A stretch of 34,309 bases of DNA from Betaproteobacteria bacterium (lineage in GTDB: Bacteria; Pseudomonadota; Gammaproteobacteria; Burkholderiales; SG8-41), in the NCBI GenBank assembly GCA_029863175.1, contig JAOTVX010000038.1, positions 1-34,309 of the forward strand, given 5' to 3'. Positions 1-7,863 of this stretch are shown one piece after another. Under the pieces are notes generated by a model. That model saw only the letters and a list, made by a program, of their open reading frames with translations, was not told the DNA's origin and ran no database searches. The first letter of the stretch is position 1. Every line of letters starts with the position of its first letter. The position numbers were made by a program, and so were the translations under genes.

Positions 1-47
1 TCTTTGGTCCAATCCCGTTATTCAATGCTTTGCTTAGTCACACCAGG

Positions 48-93
48 GTGTTGGACGATCGCTGAGACACGAGTGTTGGACGATCGCTGAGAC
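48..93. repeat. two direct 21-bp repeats, period 25 bp
   Basis: Two identical 21-bp copies (core GTTGGACGATCGCTGAGAC) occupy 48-68 and 73-93, separated by 4 bp. They sit downstream of the first minus-strand gene at the window edge. Multiple short repeats like this occur at the ends of some insertion sequences. No transposase is visible beside them, so the IS-end reading is only a guess. Confidence 0.6.
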
Positions 94-145
94 TTGGCCA
101 ATCACCGGTCACCGGCTTCGGAAGGTCACGGCCGGAGGCCGGTCT

Positions 146-1381
146 TCAAGCATCCCCTGCGCGCGGCAACAGCCCGCCGCTTTCGACCATTTTTCTGAAC
201 GCGGGGCCTGTGATGCCGGCCTCTGCAGCAATCGCTTCGGTCTGCTCGCCGAGATCTGGCGCCCTGCCTTTCGTCTGTGGCTTCAGGCGGGAGAACCGGG
301 CGGGAAACGCGCGGACCCGCGTCTTGTGGCCCTCGCGCGTTTCGACCTCGTTGACGATTCCAAGCGCGGCGGTCTGCGGGTGCGCCATCGTTTCATCGGC
401 ACTCATGTAGGCGGCGACATTGCCCGCGTGCTTGCGGATCAGTGAAACCAGCGCCTCGGATGGAAAGCGCGCGAATTCTTTCTCGTACTCTTCGCGCACC
501 TCGTGCACTCTGATGCCGTGTCCGGTCGTCGTGCGGCCGGTCTTGTCGAAGCGCGGATCGTCGAGCAACCGGCTGAAGCCCGCTTCCTTCACGAAGTCGA
601 CCCAGCCTGCCCGCCCTTCCGCACCCACGGAGCCGCCGAACGCGAAGAAGATCGGCTTGTCGGCGGTCTTCCAGCCTCGTTCGGGCGGGTTGTTCGCTCC
701 ACCCACACGCGGGCCCGAATACACGTCGGGGTCCGACTGCGCCGCGAGGTGGATGCTTTTCATCGACAACAACGAATTCAGGAGCGAGAGATCGACGCGC
801 TGCCCGCGACCATCGCGATTGCGACGGTAGAGCGCGGCCAGTACCGCCTGCGCGGCAAAAATGCCCGTGCCCGTGGACGCGACATCCGCGCCGAGCCTGA
901 GCGGCGGCTGCTCCTGGGTGCCAAGGTAACGCGTGTATCCGGCCATCGCCTGTACCGTCAGCTCGGATCCGCGCTGACGTGCCATCGGGCCTTTGCGGCC
1001 CAGCGGGCTGACGTGGACCGAGACGAGGCGGGGATTGTCGGCGTATACCCCATCGCTAACGGCTCCGATGCCGAACCGCTTGAGCTCGTCAGCATCACGG
1101 TCCGTAATGAACACGTCCGCCGCGGCCAGCAGCGCGCGCAGCAGCGGCACCGCTTCAGCCGGTCGGTGGCCCAGCGCGAGCGAGCGCTTACCGCGATTGA
1201 GATGGAAGAAGGACGCGCTCATCGCGTCCTGCGACATGGCAGGCACGGCCCGGCGCATCCAATCCCCCTCGGCCGTCTCGATCTTGATGACCGCGGCGCC
1301 AAGATCAGCGAGGCGCGTTGCGGCCAGCGGGCCTGCGGCGCCTTCGGCGAACTCGACGACTTTCACGCCTTTAAGCACCAT
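146..1381 (-). CDS. CaiB/BaiF family III CoA-transferase (second copy)
   Basis: This 411-aa protein is a class III CoA-transferase, a family that moves CoA between carboxylic acids through an aspartyl-CoA intermediate. The N-terminus (LKGVKVVEFAEGAAGPLAA, then LGAAVIKIE) is the family's CoA-binding Rossmann start. The Asp in GADVAST (about residue 165) is the expected nucleophile, and GRGQRVDLSLL follows as usual. Family members are usually about 380-420 aa. It starts with ATG at 1381, inside the last codons of the upstream transferase (11-bp overlap), so it is the last gene of a five-gene minus-strand operon and probably translationally coupled. It is only distantly similar to its neighbour, so the pair may be two subunits of one enzyme or may act on different acids. 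The substrate cannot be read from the sequence. Confidence 0.9.
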   Translation of the reverse strand: MVLKGVKVVEFAEGAAGPLAATRLADLGAAVIKIETAEGDWMRRAVPAMSQDAMSASFFHLNRGKRSLALGHRPAEAVPLLRALLAAADVFITDRDADELKRFGIGAVSDGVYADNPRLVSVHVSPLGRKGPMARQRGSELTVQAMAGYTRYLGTQEQPPLRLGADVASTGTGIFAAQAVLAALYRRNRDGRGQRVDLSLLNSLLSMKSIHLAAQSDPDVYSGPRVGGANNPPERGWKTADKPIFFAFGGSVGAEGRAGWVDFVKEAGFSRLLDDPRFDKTGRTTTGHGIRVHEVREEYEKEFARFPSEALVSLIRKHAGNVAAYMSADETMAHPQTAALGIVNEVETREGHKTRVRAFPARFSRLKPQTKGRAPDLGEQTEAIAAEAGITGPAFRKMVESGGLLPRAGDA

Positions 1382-2588
1382 TGCGCCCCACCCGGTCCGC
1401 AGAAGCCGTATCCGAAAGGCTGGCCAGAATTTCTTCCGTATTCTCCCCGGGCGTGGCCGGGGCCCGGACCGCGCAGGGCGTCCGGGAGAAATGCCACGGC
1501 ACGCCGCCGACGGAGATCTCTCCCCAATGCGGCGTGTCGAGACGCGCGATCATCTCGTTGTCGAGGATCTGGGCGTGGTGCTGGAAGGTCTCGAAATCGT
1601 GCGCCAAGCCGGCCGCGACGCTATGGCGCTGCAACACCCGCAACCACCAGATCGCCGGGCGCGCCCGCAGAATCGGCTCGATCGCCGCATCAAGCGCTTC
1701 CCGGTTCTCGACGCGCGATTGGTTCGTCAGAAAGCGAGAATCGGCGGCGAGCGCCGGGTGTTCGATCGCGGCGCAAAATTCCCCCCATTCCCGATCGTTG
1801 TGCACCGTCAGGAAAATGTAACGGTCGAGCGCGGCGTAGGCACGATCCGGCGCGAGCGCCGGCGATGTGCTGCCGCGCGGCACGGGCACCAGCCCCGCGC
1901 CCAGCAGCTCGGCAATCCGGGTGTACTGGATTTCCAGCGCGGCCTCGAGCATTGAAACCTCAACCTTCTGGCCCGCGCCGGTCTGCTCGCGGTTAAGCAG
2001 CGCGGCGAGGATCGCCTCGGTGGCGACCGCGGCAGTAGAGAGGTCGATGAACCCGGTGAAGCGGAACGCCTCCACGCCTTCGCCGGGCGCGCCGTTGGCG
2101 CGGGCGAATCCCGAGAACGCCTGCATGATCGGATCAGCGCATCCGGCCCTCGACAGTGGCCCGGTCTCGCCGAAGCCCGAGATCGAGCAATACACGAGCC
2201 CGGGATTCACGCTGCGAACCGACTCGTAGTCGAGCTTCAAACGCTCGATCACGCCGCCGCGGAAGTTCTGCACGAACACGTCGCAGGTGCCGAGCAGCGC
2301 GAGTGCGGCGGCGCGCCCCTGCTCGTGCTTCAGGTCGAGCGTCATGTTCTTCTTGTTGACGTTCATGGAGATGAAGTTCGTGCCCATCCCCTTCTGGGTC
2401 GGCATGACCCAGCGCGTGCCGTCGCCCGCGGGCGGCTCCACCTTGATGACCTCGGCGCCGAGCATCCCGAGCAGCGCGCCGGTCCACGGCCCCGCGGCCA
2501 TGATGCTGACGTCCAGCACGCGAATGCCGGCGAGAGGGCCTTCCGCACCTTGATCTTTATCTGCCATCTGTCGTTCGTCCCGGCTCAC
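1371..2588 (-). CDS. CaiB/BaiF family III CoA-transferase (first copy)
   Basis: This 405-aa class III CoA-transferase shows LAGIRVLDVSIMAAGPWTG at the N-terminus, LGAEVIKVEPPAGDGTRW, and FIDLSTAAVATEAILAAL, whose Asp is the expected catalytic residue. TGAGQKVEVSMLEAAL follows, as in the family. The chosen GTG start at 2588 overlaps the TGA of the upstream Ldh-type gene (GTGA), a typical coupling arrangement. An ATG at 2567 would give a 398-aa protein and is also possible, since the conserved region starts later. It is the fourth gene of the 146-5234 operon and probably activates the pathway acid to its CoA thioester. Confidence 0.9.
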   Translation of the reverse strand: MSRDERQMADKDQGAEGPLAGIRVLDVSIMAAGPWTGALLGMLGAEVIKVEPPAGDGTRWVMPTQKGMGTNFISMNVNKKNMTLDLKHEQGRAAALALLGTCDVFVQNFRGGVIERLKLDYESVRSVNPGLVYCSISGFGETGPLSRAGCADPIMQAFSGFARANGAPGEGVEAFRFTGFIDLSTAAVATEAILAALLNREQTGAGQKVEVSMLEAALEIQYTRIAELLGAGLVPVPRGSTSPALAPDRAYAALDRYIFLTVHNDREWGEFCAAIEHPALAADSRFLTNQSRVENREALDAAIEPILRARPAIWWLRVLQRHSVAAGLAHDFETFQHHAQILDNEMIARLDTPHWGEISVGGVPWHFSRTPCAVRAPATPGENTEEILASLSDTASADRVGRNGA

Positions 2589-3622
2589 AGCGCCCGCAAC
2601 GACTCCACGACCTCGCGCTCGACGACGATGCCTTCCTTGCGCCGGCGCTCGCGCTCGCGCATCGCCCGCTCGGACGGAATGCGGATCTCGTCCACGCCTG
2701 GCTGGCGCGGCGTCGCCTTCATCTGGCGCACGTATTCGGACATCTGGTGCGGGAACTCGCCCCCGGGCAGCATCACGTTCGGATCGACCACCCAGAAGAG
2801 GAACGCATAATCGCGCACCTGCCCCTTAGCGAGGGCCGCACCCGCGAGCAGCCCCAGCGCCTGGATTGCGAACGAGAGCCCGTAGCCCTTGTGCCCGCCG
2901 AAAGGAGCAACCCCGCCCTTCAGCACGGCGGCGGCATCGCGCGATGGGTTCCCATGCTCATCGAAGCCGACGCCTTCGGGCAACGGCTCCTTGAGATGCG
3001 CGTGCAGCATCACCTCGCCCCACATGAACGACGCGGTGCCCATGTCGAAGATCACGGGCCCGTCATCGGACGGAAACCCGAAAGAGATCGGGTTCGTGCC
3101 GAGCATCGGCCGCGCGCCCCCCGGCGGCAGCACGCGTGGATACGCGCTGGAGGCGTGGAACGCGACGAGCCCTTCGCGCACGATCTTCTCGACGAAATAC
3201 GCATTGCGGCCACTGTAATAGCTGTTATAGGCCCCGACCGACGCCATCCCGGCCGCGCGTGCCTTGCGAATCGCCACTTCCGTAGCCCGGTACGCCGCGA
3301 TGTAGCCTACGTTGTTGCCGCCGTCGAGCAGCGCGGAAACGGGCGTCTCGTGCACGATGCGCACGGCCGTTCGATTGCGCTGCGTCTTCTCGTCGCCGGC
3401 GATCGCGAGAATGCGCGGCAATCCCGCGAAACGGTAGCCGCAAAGCGAGTTATCGACCAGCTGGTCGACGATGATCGCGGCATCCTCGCCGCCGTAACCC
3501 ACGCGCTCGAGCGCGCCACGGCCGAGCGCTGTGGCCTCGTCGACGCTCAAACGCACGGTCTCGGGCAGGTCGGCGTCAAGCAGCGCCGCGCTTGCGCCGC
3601 TCGCCTGTTGTTTCGCCCGCAT
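2585..3622 (-). CDS. Ldh family malate/L-lactate/ureidoglycolate-type dehydrogenase
   Basis: This 345-aa protein belongs to the NAD(P)-dependent Ldh_2 family (malate, L-sulfolactate, ureidoglycolate and delta-1-piperideine-2-carboxylate enzymes), which has its own fold rather than a Rossmann fold. Family features are DNSLCGYRFAGLPRI near the N-terminus, LDGGNNVGYIAAYRATEVAI, MLGTNPISFGFPSDDGPVIFDMGTASF and GGHKGYGLSFAIQAL. The ATG at 3622 gives the usual family length. A longer in-frame extension to 3823 would run through the upstream DUF35 gene and is rejected. The start lies 2 bp after the DUF35 stop, and the stop overlaps the next gene's GTG. It probably oxidises or reduces a hydroxy or keto acid of the pathway; the substrate is unknown. 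Confidence 0.9.
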   Translation of the reverse strand: MRAKQQASGASAALLDADLPETVRLSVDEATALGRGALERVGYGGEDAAIIVDQLVDNSLCGYRFAGLPRILAIAGDEKTQRNRTAVRIVHETPVSALLDGGNNVGYIAAYRATEVAIRKARAAGMASVGAYNSYYSGRNAYFVEKIVREGLVAFHASSAYPRVLPPGGARPMLGTNPISFGFPSDDGPVIFDMGTASFMWGEVMLHAHLKEPLPEGVGFDEHGNPSRDAAAVLKGGVAPFGGHKGYGLSFAIQALGLLAGAALAKGQVRDYAFLFWVVDPNVMLPGGEFPHQMSEYVRQMKATPRQPGVDEIRIPSERAMRERERRRKEGIVVEREVVESLRAL

Positions 3623-3624
3623 GA

Positions 3625-4068
3625 TCAGTTCCCCGCCTTCGCCGGTCTGAACTGCACCAGCGTGATTTCGTCGGTGATATCTTCGTATGACGCCTCGACC
3701 GGCATTCCGATCCGGATCGCGTCGAGTGGACAATTGAGCAAGTTCGTCGTGAGCCGCGGGCCTTCCTCCAGCTGCACCTGCACGACGGCGTAGGGAACGC
3801 GCTTCTCGAACCAGGGCGTCCACGCTTTGTGATAGATCACGTAATTATGAAGCGTGCCGCGCCCGCTCATGGGCGACCACGCGAAATCCGTCGAGAAGCA
3901 GAATGGGCAGGCCGGCCCAATCGGGTACCAAGCCTTTCCGCACGAGTTGCAGCGCTGCAACTTGAGCTCGCGCTGCTTCGCGGCTTCCCAGAACGGAATT
4001 TCTTCCGGATAGATGACGGGCAGGTAGCGCCCCGTGCGGTCGTCTTTGAGTTTAAGCGAGGGCTGCAT
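3625..4068 (-). CDS. DUF35 zinc-ribbon/OB-fold protein (thiolase partner)
   Basis: This 147-aa protein has the two-part DUF35 architecture: an N-terminal rubredoxin-like zinc ribbon (CNSCGKAWYP, then CPFCFSTDF, about residues 39-61) and a C-terminal OB fold with a GRGTLHNYVIYH strand. These proteins bind thiolase-like subunits and acyl-CoA. The ATG at 4068 is preceded by GGAGGTAATACCG, a strong ribosome site lying in the last codons of the thiolase gene. The gap to the thiolase stop is only 5 bp, so the two are almost certainly co-expressed. In actinobacterial steroid degradation a DUF35 domain (ChsH2) partners the thiolase-fold aldolase Ltp2, a useful analogy here. Confidence 0.9.
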   Translation of the reverse strand: MQPSLKLKDDRTGRYLPVIYPEEIPFWEAAKQRELKLQRCNSCGKAWYPIGPACPFCFSTDFAWSPMSGRGTLHNYVIYHKAWTPWFEKRVPYAVVQVQLEEGPRLTTNLLNCPLDAIRIGMPVEASYEDITDEITLVQFRPAKAGN

Positions 4069-4073
4069 CGGTA

Positions 4074-5234
4074 TTACCTCCGGAAGATGACAGATTCCCC
4101 GAGGAAGCTGCCGTACTGGACGATGTTGACGTCCTTGACCTGGCGCTCGCCGCATTCATGGCGCAGCTGCCGCACCGCCTCGATGAAAAGATTCCAGCCA
4201 ATGACATGTCCCTCGGACAGCAGTCCGCCCGACGTATTGACGGGCAGTTCGCCACCAATCTCGATGCGCCCGTCCTTGACGAATTCGCGTGCCTCGCCGG
4301 GCCCGCAGAAGCCGAAGCGCTCGAGCCCGAACAAAACGAGCGGGCTGAACGCGTCATAGGTGATCAGTGCGTCCACGTCCTTGTTGGTGATGCCGGCCAT
4401 TTGGTAGGCGTGGAGGTCTTCTTTCGTCGGCTTGTACTTGTAGACTTCCTGCTGCGCGACGCCCAGGCCGGGCAGTGTCAGGTTATGGAACTGCCGGCCC
4501 GCATGCACGCCCTGCATGCCGGAGATGTAGACCGGCGGCTTGCGGCAGTCACGCGCGCGTTCGGCCGAGGTAATGATCAGGCAGGCGCCACCGTCGTTGT
4601 TCTGGCAGCAGTCGAACAGGCGCAGCGGCTCGATGATCCAGCGCGACTTCAGGTAGTCCTCGATACTCATTGGATCGCGGCGCACCGAGAGTGGATTGAG
4701 GCGAGCGTGCTTGCGAAAAGCAACCGCAATCGGCGCGAGGTCGACATTGCTGCCGCCATACATGTGGAAGTAACGTTGCGCGGCGATCGCCGCGCCGAAC
4801 ACCGGCCCCAGCGCGCCGTAGGCCGGGCTTTCCCCGTGGGGGCCGAGGCCCTGCCGCCACATCTCGTGGTCCGCGGTCTGCCCGTAGGCCTTGCGCCGGC
4901 GGCCGTGCACGATCGCCACGGCCTTGGCCATGCCGGTTGCCACCGCCATCGCGGCATGCTGCAGCATCGGGGCGACAAAACGGCCGTGGCTCCATCCCTG
5001 GTAGGCGTAGCGAACGTCGGTGCCGACGGCCTCGAGGAAACGGTCGTAGTCGGATCCGAACGACAGCATGATGATTCCATCGACGTCCTCGCGTTTCAGC
5101 CCCGCATCATCGAGGGCCCGTTGATAAGCCTCCACGGCAAGCGAAAGCGGTGTTTGGTCCGGGTAATCGCCGATCAGTAGTCCCGTGCCGCACACCGCGG
5201 TCTTGTCACGAAGGGCTCGCGCGACCTCAGTCAT
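4074..5234 (-). CDS. thiolase-fold protein, SCP2-thiolase/Ltp2-like
   Basis: This 386-aa protein has the layout of the thiolase superfamily: AVCGTGLLIGDYPDQTPLSLAV near the N-terminus, a central NNDGGACLIITSAERA segment, and NTSGGLLSEGHVIGWNLF near the C-terminus, with the His of the family's GH motif. The region where a true thiolase carries its acyl-accepting Cys reads GWSHGRFVAPML, with no Cys. Together with the adjacent DUF35 gene this fits the SCP2/Ltp2-like branch, some of whose members are retro-aldolases rather than thiolases. The ATG at 5234 is preceded by GGGAG, 10 bp upstream of the start. It is the first gene of the five-gene operon. An upstream in-frame extension to 5468 has no thiolase features. 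Confidence 0.87.
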   Translation of the reverse strand: MTEVARALRDKTAVCGTGLLIGDYPDQTPLSLAVEAYQRALDDAGLKREDVDGIIMLSFGSDYDRFLEAVGTDVRYAYQGWSHGRFVAPMLQHAAMAVATGMAKAVAIVHGRRRKAYGQTADHEMWRQGLGPHGESPAYGALGPVFGAAIAAQRYFHMYGGSNVDLAPIAVAFRKHARLNPLSVRRDPMSIEDYLKSRWIIEPLRLFDCCQNNDGGACLIITSAERARDCRKPPVYISGMQGVHAGRQFHNLTLPGLGVAQQEVYKYKPTKEDLHAYQMAGITNKDVDALITYDAFSPLVLFGLERFGFCGPGEAREFVKDGRIEIGGELPVNTSGGLLSEGHVIGWNLFIEAVRQLRHECGERQVKDVNIVQYGSFLGESVIFRR

Positions 5235-5697
5235 TCCTGCACTCCCAAGTTTGAAGTGGCTTGCTGCCGAACGGCAACGCGCCGCACTGGACAACAGTCC
5301 GGCGCCACGCGCGCAGCATCCACAGAAGTCAGCCAGATGGTAAGCAGCAACTTTACGAGTGTCAAAAGAGGCGCGCCGGCGCCGCATCGCCCAGTACGGC
5401 GCCATCCTGTGGCTCATGCAGGCGCAAGGCAAGTTGCCGCGGGAAAACGTCGATGAACACCATGCCAAGGATGATCGGGTGACATTGTGGCCGATCGATT
5501 GCCGCAGGAATGTCTACGGGAACCCGGACTCGGGTAACCGGGGCGGGCTGCAAACGTTTTGTCTGGCGGAAAATACGTAGTAAAGTGCCACCAGGAATTA
5601 CCAGAAACCAAACCAAACAGGCGTTCGAATCCGGCATCACTTCGGTGATCAGGTGCTGATAGCCGGACCCGTCGTCATCAATTCCTAGGAGGAAATC
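5235..5697. other. 463-bp divergent intergenic region
   Basis: This gap separates the minus-strand operon from the Bug receptor gene and should hold the promoters of both. No tandem repeats are visible, unlike most other gaps here. A plus-strand reading frame of 73 codons (5359-5580, GTG) has GC-rich third positions in its first half, but no ribosome site and no recognised family. I treat it as unsupported. Confidence 0.5.
5559..5586 (+). promoter_or_regulatory. candidate sigma-70 promoter for the Bug receptor gene
   Basis: TTGTCT at 5559-5564 and TAAAGT at 5581-5586 are separated by 16 bp, each matching 4 of 6 consensus bases. They lie about 110 bp upstream of the receptor start. The match is weak and unconfirmed. 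Confidence 0.22.
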
Positions 5698-6675
5698 ATG
5701 CATAGCGTTCTCAGCCGTAGTGGTGCAGTTGTCGCGTCGATTCTTTTGGCGCTCTTGTGCGCGACCTCCTTCGCGCAGTCCTTTCCGAGCAAACCCGTGC
5801 GCCTCATCCTGCCGTTCCCGCCCGGTGGACCGAGCGACATCCAGGGACGCGCGCTGGGTACGCAGTTGAGCGAGCAGATCGGGCAGACCGTTATTGCTGA
5901 CAATCGCCCGGGCGTCGGCGGAAATTTCGGGCTCGAGGTAGCGTCCAAAGCCCCGCCCGACGGTTATACGATCGTGCTGTCCTCACCTACCGTTGCGATC
6001 AGCCCATCGCTTTACAAGCGACTGAATTACAACGCCGACACGGACCTCACCCCGGTGGCACGGATGACCACGATCGAGAACGTGTTGGTCGTGCACCCCT
6101 CGGTGCCGGCCAAATCGTTGAAAGAGTTCGTGAAACTCGCAAGGACCCATAGCGACAAGCTCAACTTCGGCTCCGGCGGCGCGGGCACCACCAACCATCT
6201 CGCCAACGAGATGCTTCAGCACATCGCCAAGATCAAGATGGTCCATGTGCCGTACAAAGGCGCGACCCGCGCGGCATTGTCTTTGATATCCGGAGAGGTG
6301 GACGAAGTGGTCGTCTCCGTCCCGTCGGTCATGCCCTACATCAAGGCCGGAAGAGTTCGCCCCCTGGCGGTACTCTCGAAACAGCGCGTGCCCCAGCTGC
6401 CCGACGTGCCAACGGGCATCGAAGCCGGCTACGAGGGTCTCACGATCTCAATCTGGTACGGCATATACGCCCCGGCAGGTACACCGCGTAGCATCGTGAT
6501 GCGTCTGAATGAGGAAATTACGAAGGCATTGCAGTCGCCCACCTTGAAGAAAAGGCTGGTAAACCTGGGCATCCAACCGTGGCCGGGCTCCCCGGAGGAT
6601 CTGGCGAGCCTGGTGAGCAGCGAGAAAAAGCGCTTTGCGGCCTTGATCAAGGCTGCCGGCATCAGTAAACGTTGA
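5698..6675 (+). CDS. Bug-type tripartite tricarboxylate transporter substrate-binding protein
   Basis: This 325-aa periplasmic solute receptor has a Sec signal peptide (hydrophobic VVASILLALLCATSFAQ, cleavage near residue 27). The mature start SFPSKPVRLILPFPPGG is the hallmark of the TctC/Bug family. Other family blocks are NRPGVGGNFGLEVASKAPPDGYT, LNFGSGGAGTTNHLANEML and VPYKGATRAALSLISGEVD. A strong AGGAGG precedes the ATG at 5698. Bug proteins bind small carboxylates; the membrane partners TctA/TctB are absent here, as is common for orphan Bug genes in Burkholderiales. Its placement divergent from the CoA-transferase operon suggests it may capture the acid that operon degrades, but this is inference. 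Confidence 0.95.
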   Translation: MHSVLSRSGAVVASILLALLCATSFAQSFPSKPVRLILPFPPGGPSDIQGRALGTQLSEQIGQTVIADNRPGVGGNFGLEVASKAPPDGYTIVLSSPTVAISPSLYKRLNYNADTDLTPVARMTTIENVLVVHPSVPAKSLKEFVKLARTHSDKLNFGSGGAGTTNHLANEMLQHIAKIKMVHVPYKGATRAALSLISGEVDEVVVSVPSVMPYIKAGRVRPLAVLSKQRVPQLPDVPTGIEAGYEGLTISIWYGIYAPAGTPRSIVMRLNEEITKALQSPTLKKRLVNLGIQPWPGSPEDLASLVSSEKKRFAALIKAAGISKR

Positions 6676-6691
6676 TCGATTCTCTTTGCGT

Positions 6692-7738
6692 ATGAACAAC
6701 GCTTTGCCAGGATCCCAACGCGAAGTCATCACCAGCTCCGGCGCCTGGATCGGCCCCTATATTCAGCACGACGACGCCTGTATCTACCGCGTAGACGCGG
6801 CGTCCGTGAAGGAGATCGAAGCGGCGCTTGCGCATGCGAAGCGTCTTGGCGCGAGGATTCCGTTCGCCGCGGACGCCTTTCCGCTGCCACGCTTTTCCGC
6901 CGAACTCGACCGCATCCTGGAGGAAGTCGAGAACGGGCGGGGCTTCACTCTCGTGCGCGGCATCCCGCGCGATCGCTACACCGACGAGGAATGCGAGATC
7001 ATCTACTGGGGCCTGGGCGTGCATCTTGGCAACCCGGTGTCGCAGAACGCTCGAGGACACCTTCTGGGTCACGTGCGTGACGAAGGCCGGATTCAAGCCG
7101 ACCCCAGCGCCCGCGCCTATCAGACCAACGAGCGCATGGATTTCCACACTGACATGCTGCCCGTGGACGTGCTCGGGTTGTTCTGTCTGCGCACCGCCAA
7201 GTCCGGCGGCGCGAGCAAGCTCGTGAGCGCGCTTACCATACACAATGTATTGCGCGACGAGCGCCCCGATCTGCTGGAGGCGCTCTACGGCACGTTCCAT
7301 GTCGATTGGCGCGGCGAGGAGCCCGCAGGCGAAAAGCCCTGGTTCACGCTGCCCATGTTCAGCGAGCGCGACGGCCGGGTAACTACGCGGATCAACAGCC
7401 TGCCGTATTACGATTCCGCCGCGCGTCATGGCGAGCAATACCGGCCCACAGCCACCCAGCGCGAGGCCCTCGAAAGAGTTCAGGAGATCGCCAACCGCCC
7501 CGAGTTGATGCTCAGCATGGATTTTCAGGAAGGCGACATTCAGCTCATCAACAACCACATCCTGCTGCACGCGCGGGAGGGCTACGAGGACTACCCGGAA
7601 CCCGGGCGCGAACGGCATCTGCTGCGCATGTGGATCGCCGTCGATGACGATCGGCGCCGTCCGCTTTCCGATTCCCTCGCGAGCCGCTATCGCTGGGTGC
7701 GTGAGGGAGGAATTCCCCTTAAGGCCGCAAACAAGTGA
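6692..7738 (+). CDS. TauD/TfdA family Fe(II)/2-oxoglutarate-dependent dioxygenase
   Basis: This 348-aa protein carries the iron-binding HxD pair in DFHTDM (H152, D154). The distal His and 2-oxoglutarate-binding Arg region reads INNHILLHAREGYEDYPEPGRERHLLRMW near the C-terminus. The block GFTLVRGIPRDRYTDEE is typical of the family. Members hydroxylate or cleave small organic acids, sulfonates or aryloxy acids with O2 and 2-oxoglutarate. The ATG at 6692 lies 16 bp after the receptor stop; a TTG at 6686 would add two residues. No clear ribosome site is seen, so translation may depend on the upstream gene. The TGA stop is immediately followed by a repeat array. Confidence 0.9.
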   Translation: MNNALPGSQREVITSSGAWIGPYIQHDDACIYRVDAASVKEIEAALAHAKRLGARIPFAADAFPLPRFSAELDRILEEVENGRGFTLVRGIPRDRYTDEECEIIYWGLGVHLGNPVSQNARGHLLGHVRDEGRIQADPSARAYQTNERMDFHTDMLPVDVLGLFCLRTAKSGGASKLVSALTIHNVLRDERPDLLEALYGTFHVDWRGEEPAGEKPWFTLPMFSERDGRVTTRINSLPYYDSAARHGEQYRPTATQREALERVQEIANRPELMLSMDFQEGDIQLINNHILLHAREGYEDYPEPGRERHLLRMWIAVDDDRRRPLSDSLASRYRWVREGGIPLKAANK

Positions 7739-7860
7739 CGAGAAATGGTGATGAGAGACGGTGATGAAGAGCGCTCTCGGAGGATGGACGCGATCCGTCC
7801 CTCTTGTCGCTACGTATAAGTACTCATCACCATTAATCATCACCAATATCCATCACCAAT
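7739..7860. repeat. GGTGATGA / TCATCACC inverted repeat element, copy 1
   Basis: The left arm carries two GGTGATGA units and the right arm three TCATCACC-type units. AATGGTGATGAG (7744-7755) and CTCATCACCATT (7823-7834) form a perfect 12-bp inverted repeat around a 67-bp centre. It lies between the convergent dioxygenase and GGDEF genes, so it could fold in RNA from either strand. Confidence 0.8.
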
Positions 7861-7863
7861 TCC

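Noticed and set aside
503..1996. A 497-codon plus-strand frame opposite the CoA-transferase genes
   Set aside because: It is antisense to two clear CoA-transferases. The translation is Arg/Ala-rich without family motifs, a normal by-product of high GC content.
2585..3823. Longer 412-aa version of the Ldh-type dehydrogenase
   Set aside because: The extra 67 residues run antisense-free through the DUF35 gene in another frame, lack family features, and the ATG at 3622 gives the normal family length.
5359..5580. Possible 73-aa plus-strand protein in the divergent region
   Set aside because: The start of the frame has coding-like GC third positions, but there is no ribosome site, no recognised family, and the second half loses the bias.
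6662..7846. A 394-codon minus-strand frame opposite the TauD-type dioxygenase
   Set aside because: The plus strand encodes a complete dioxygenase with iron ligands, and the antisense frame has no ribosome site or family features.
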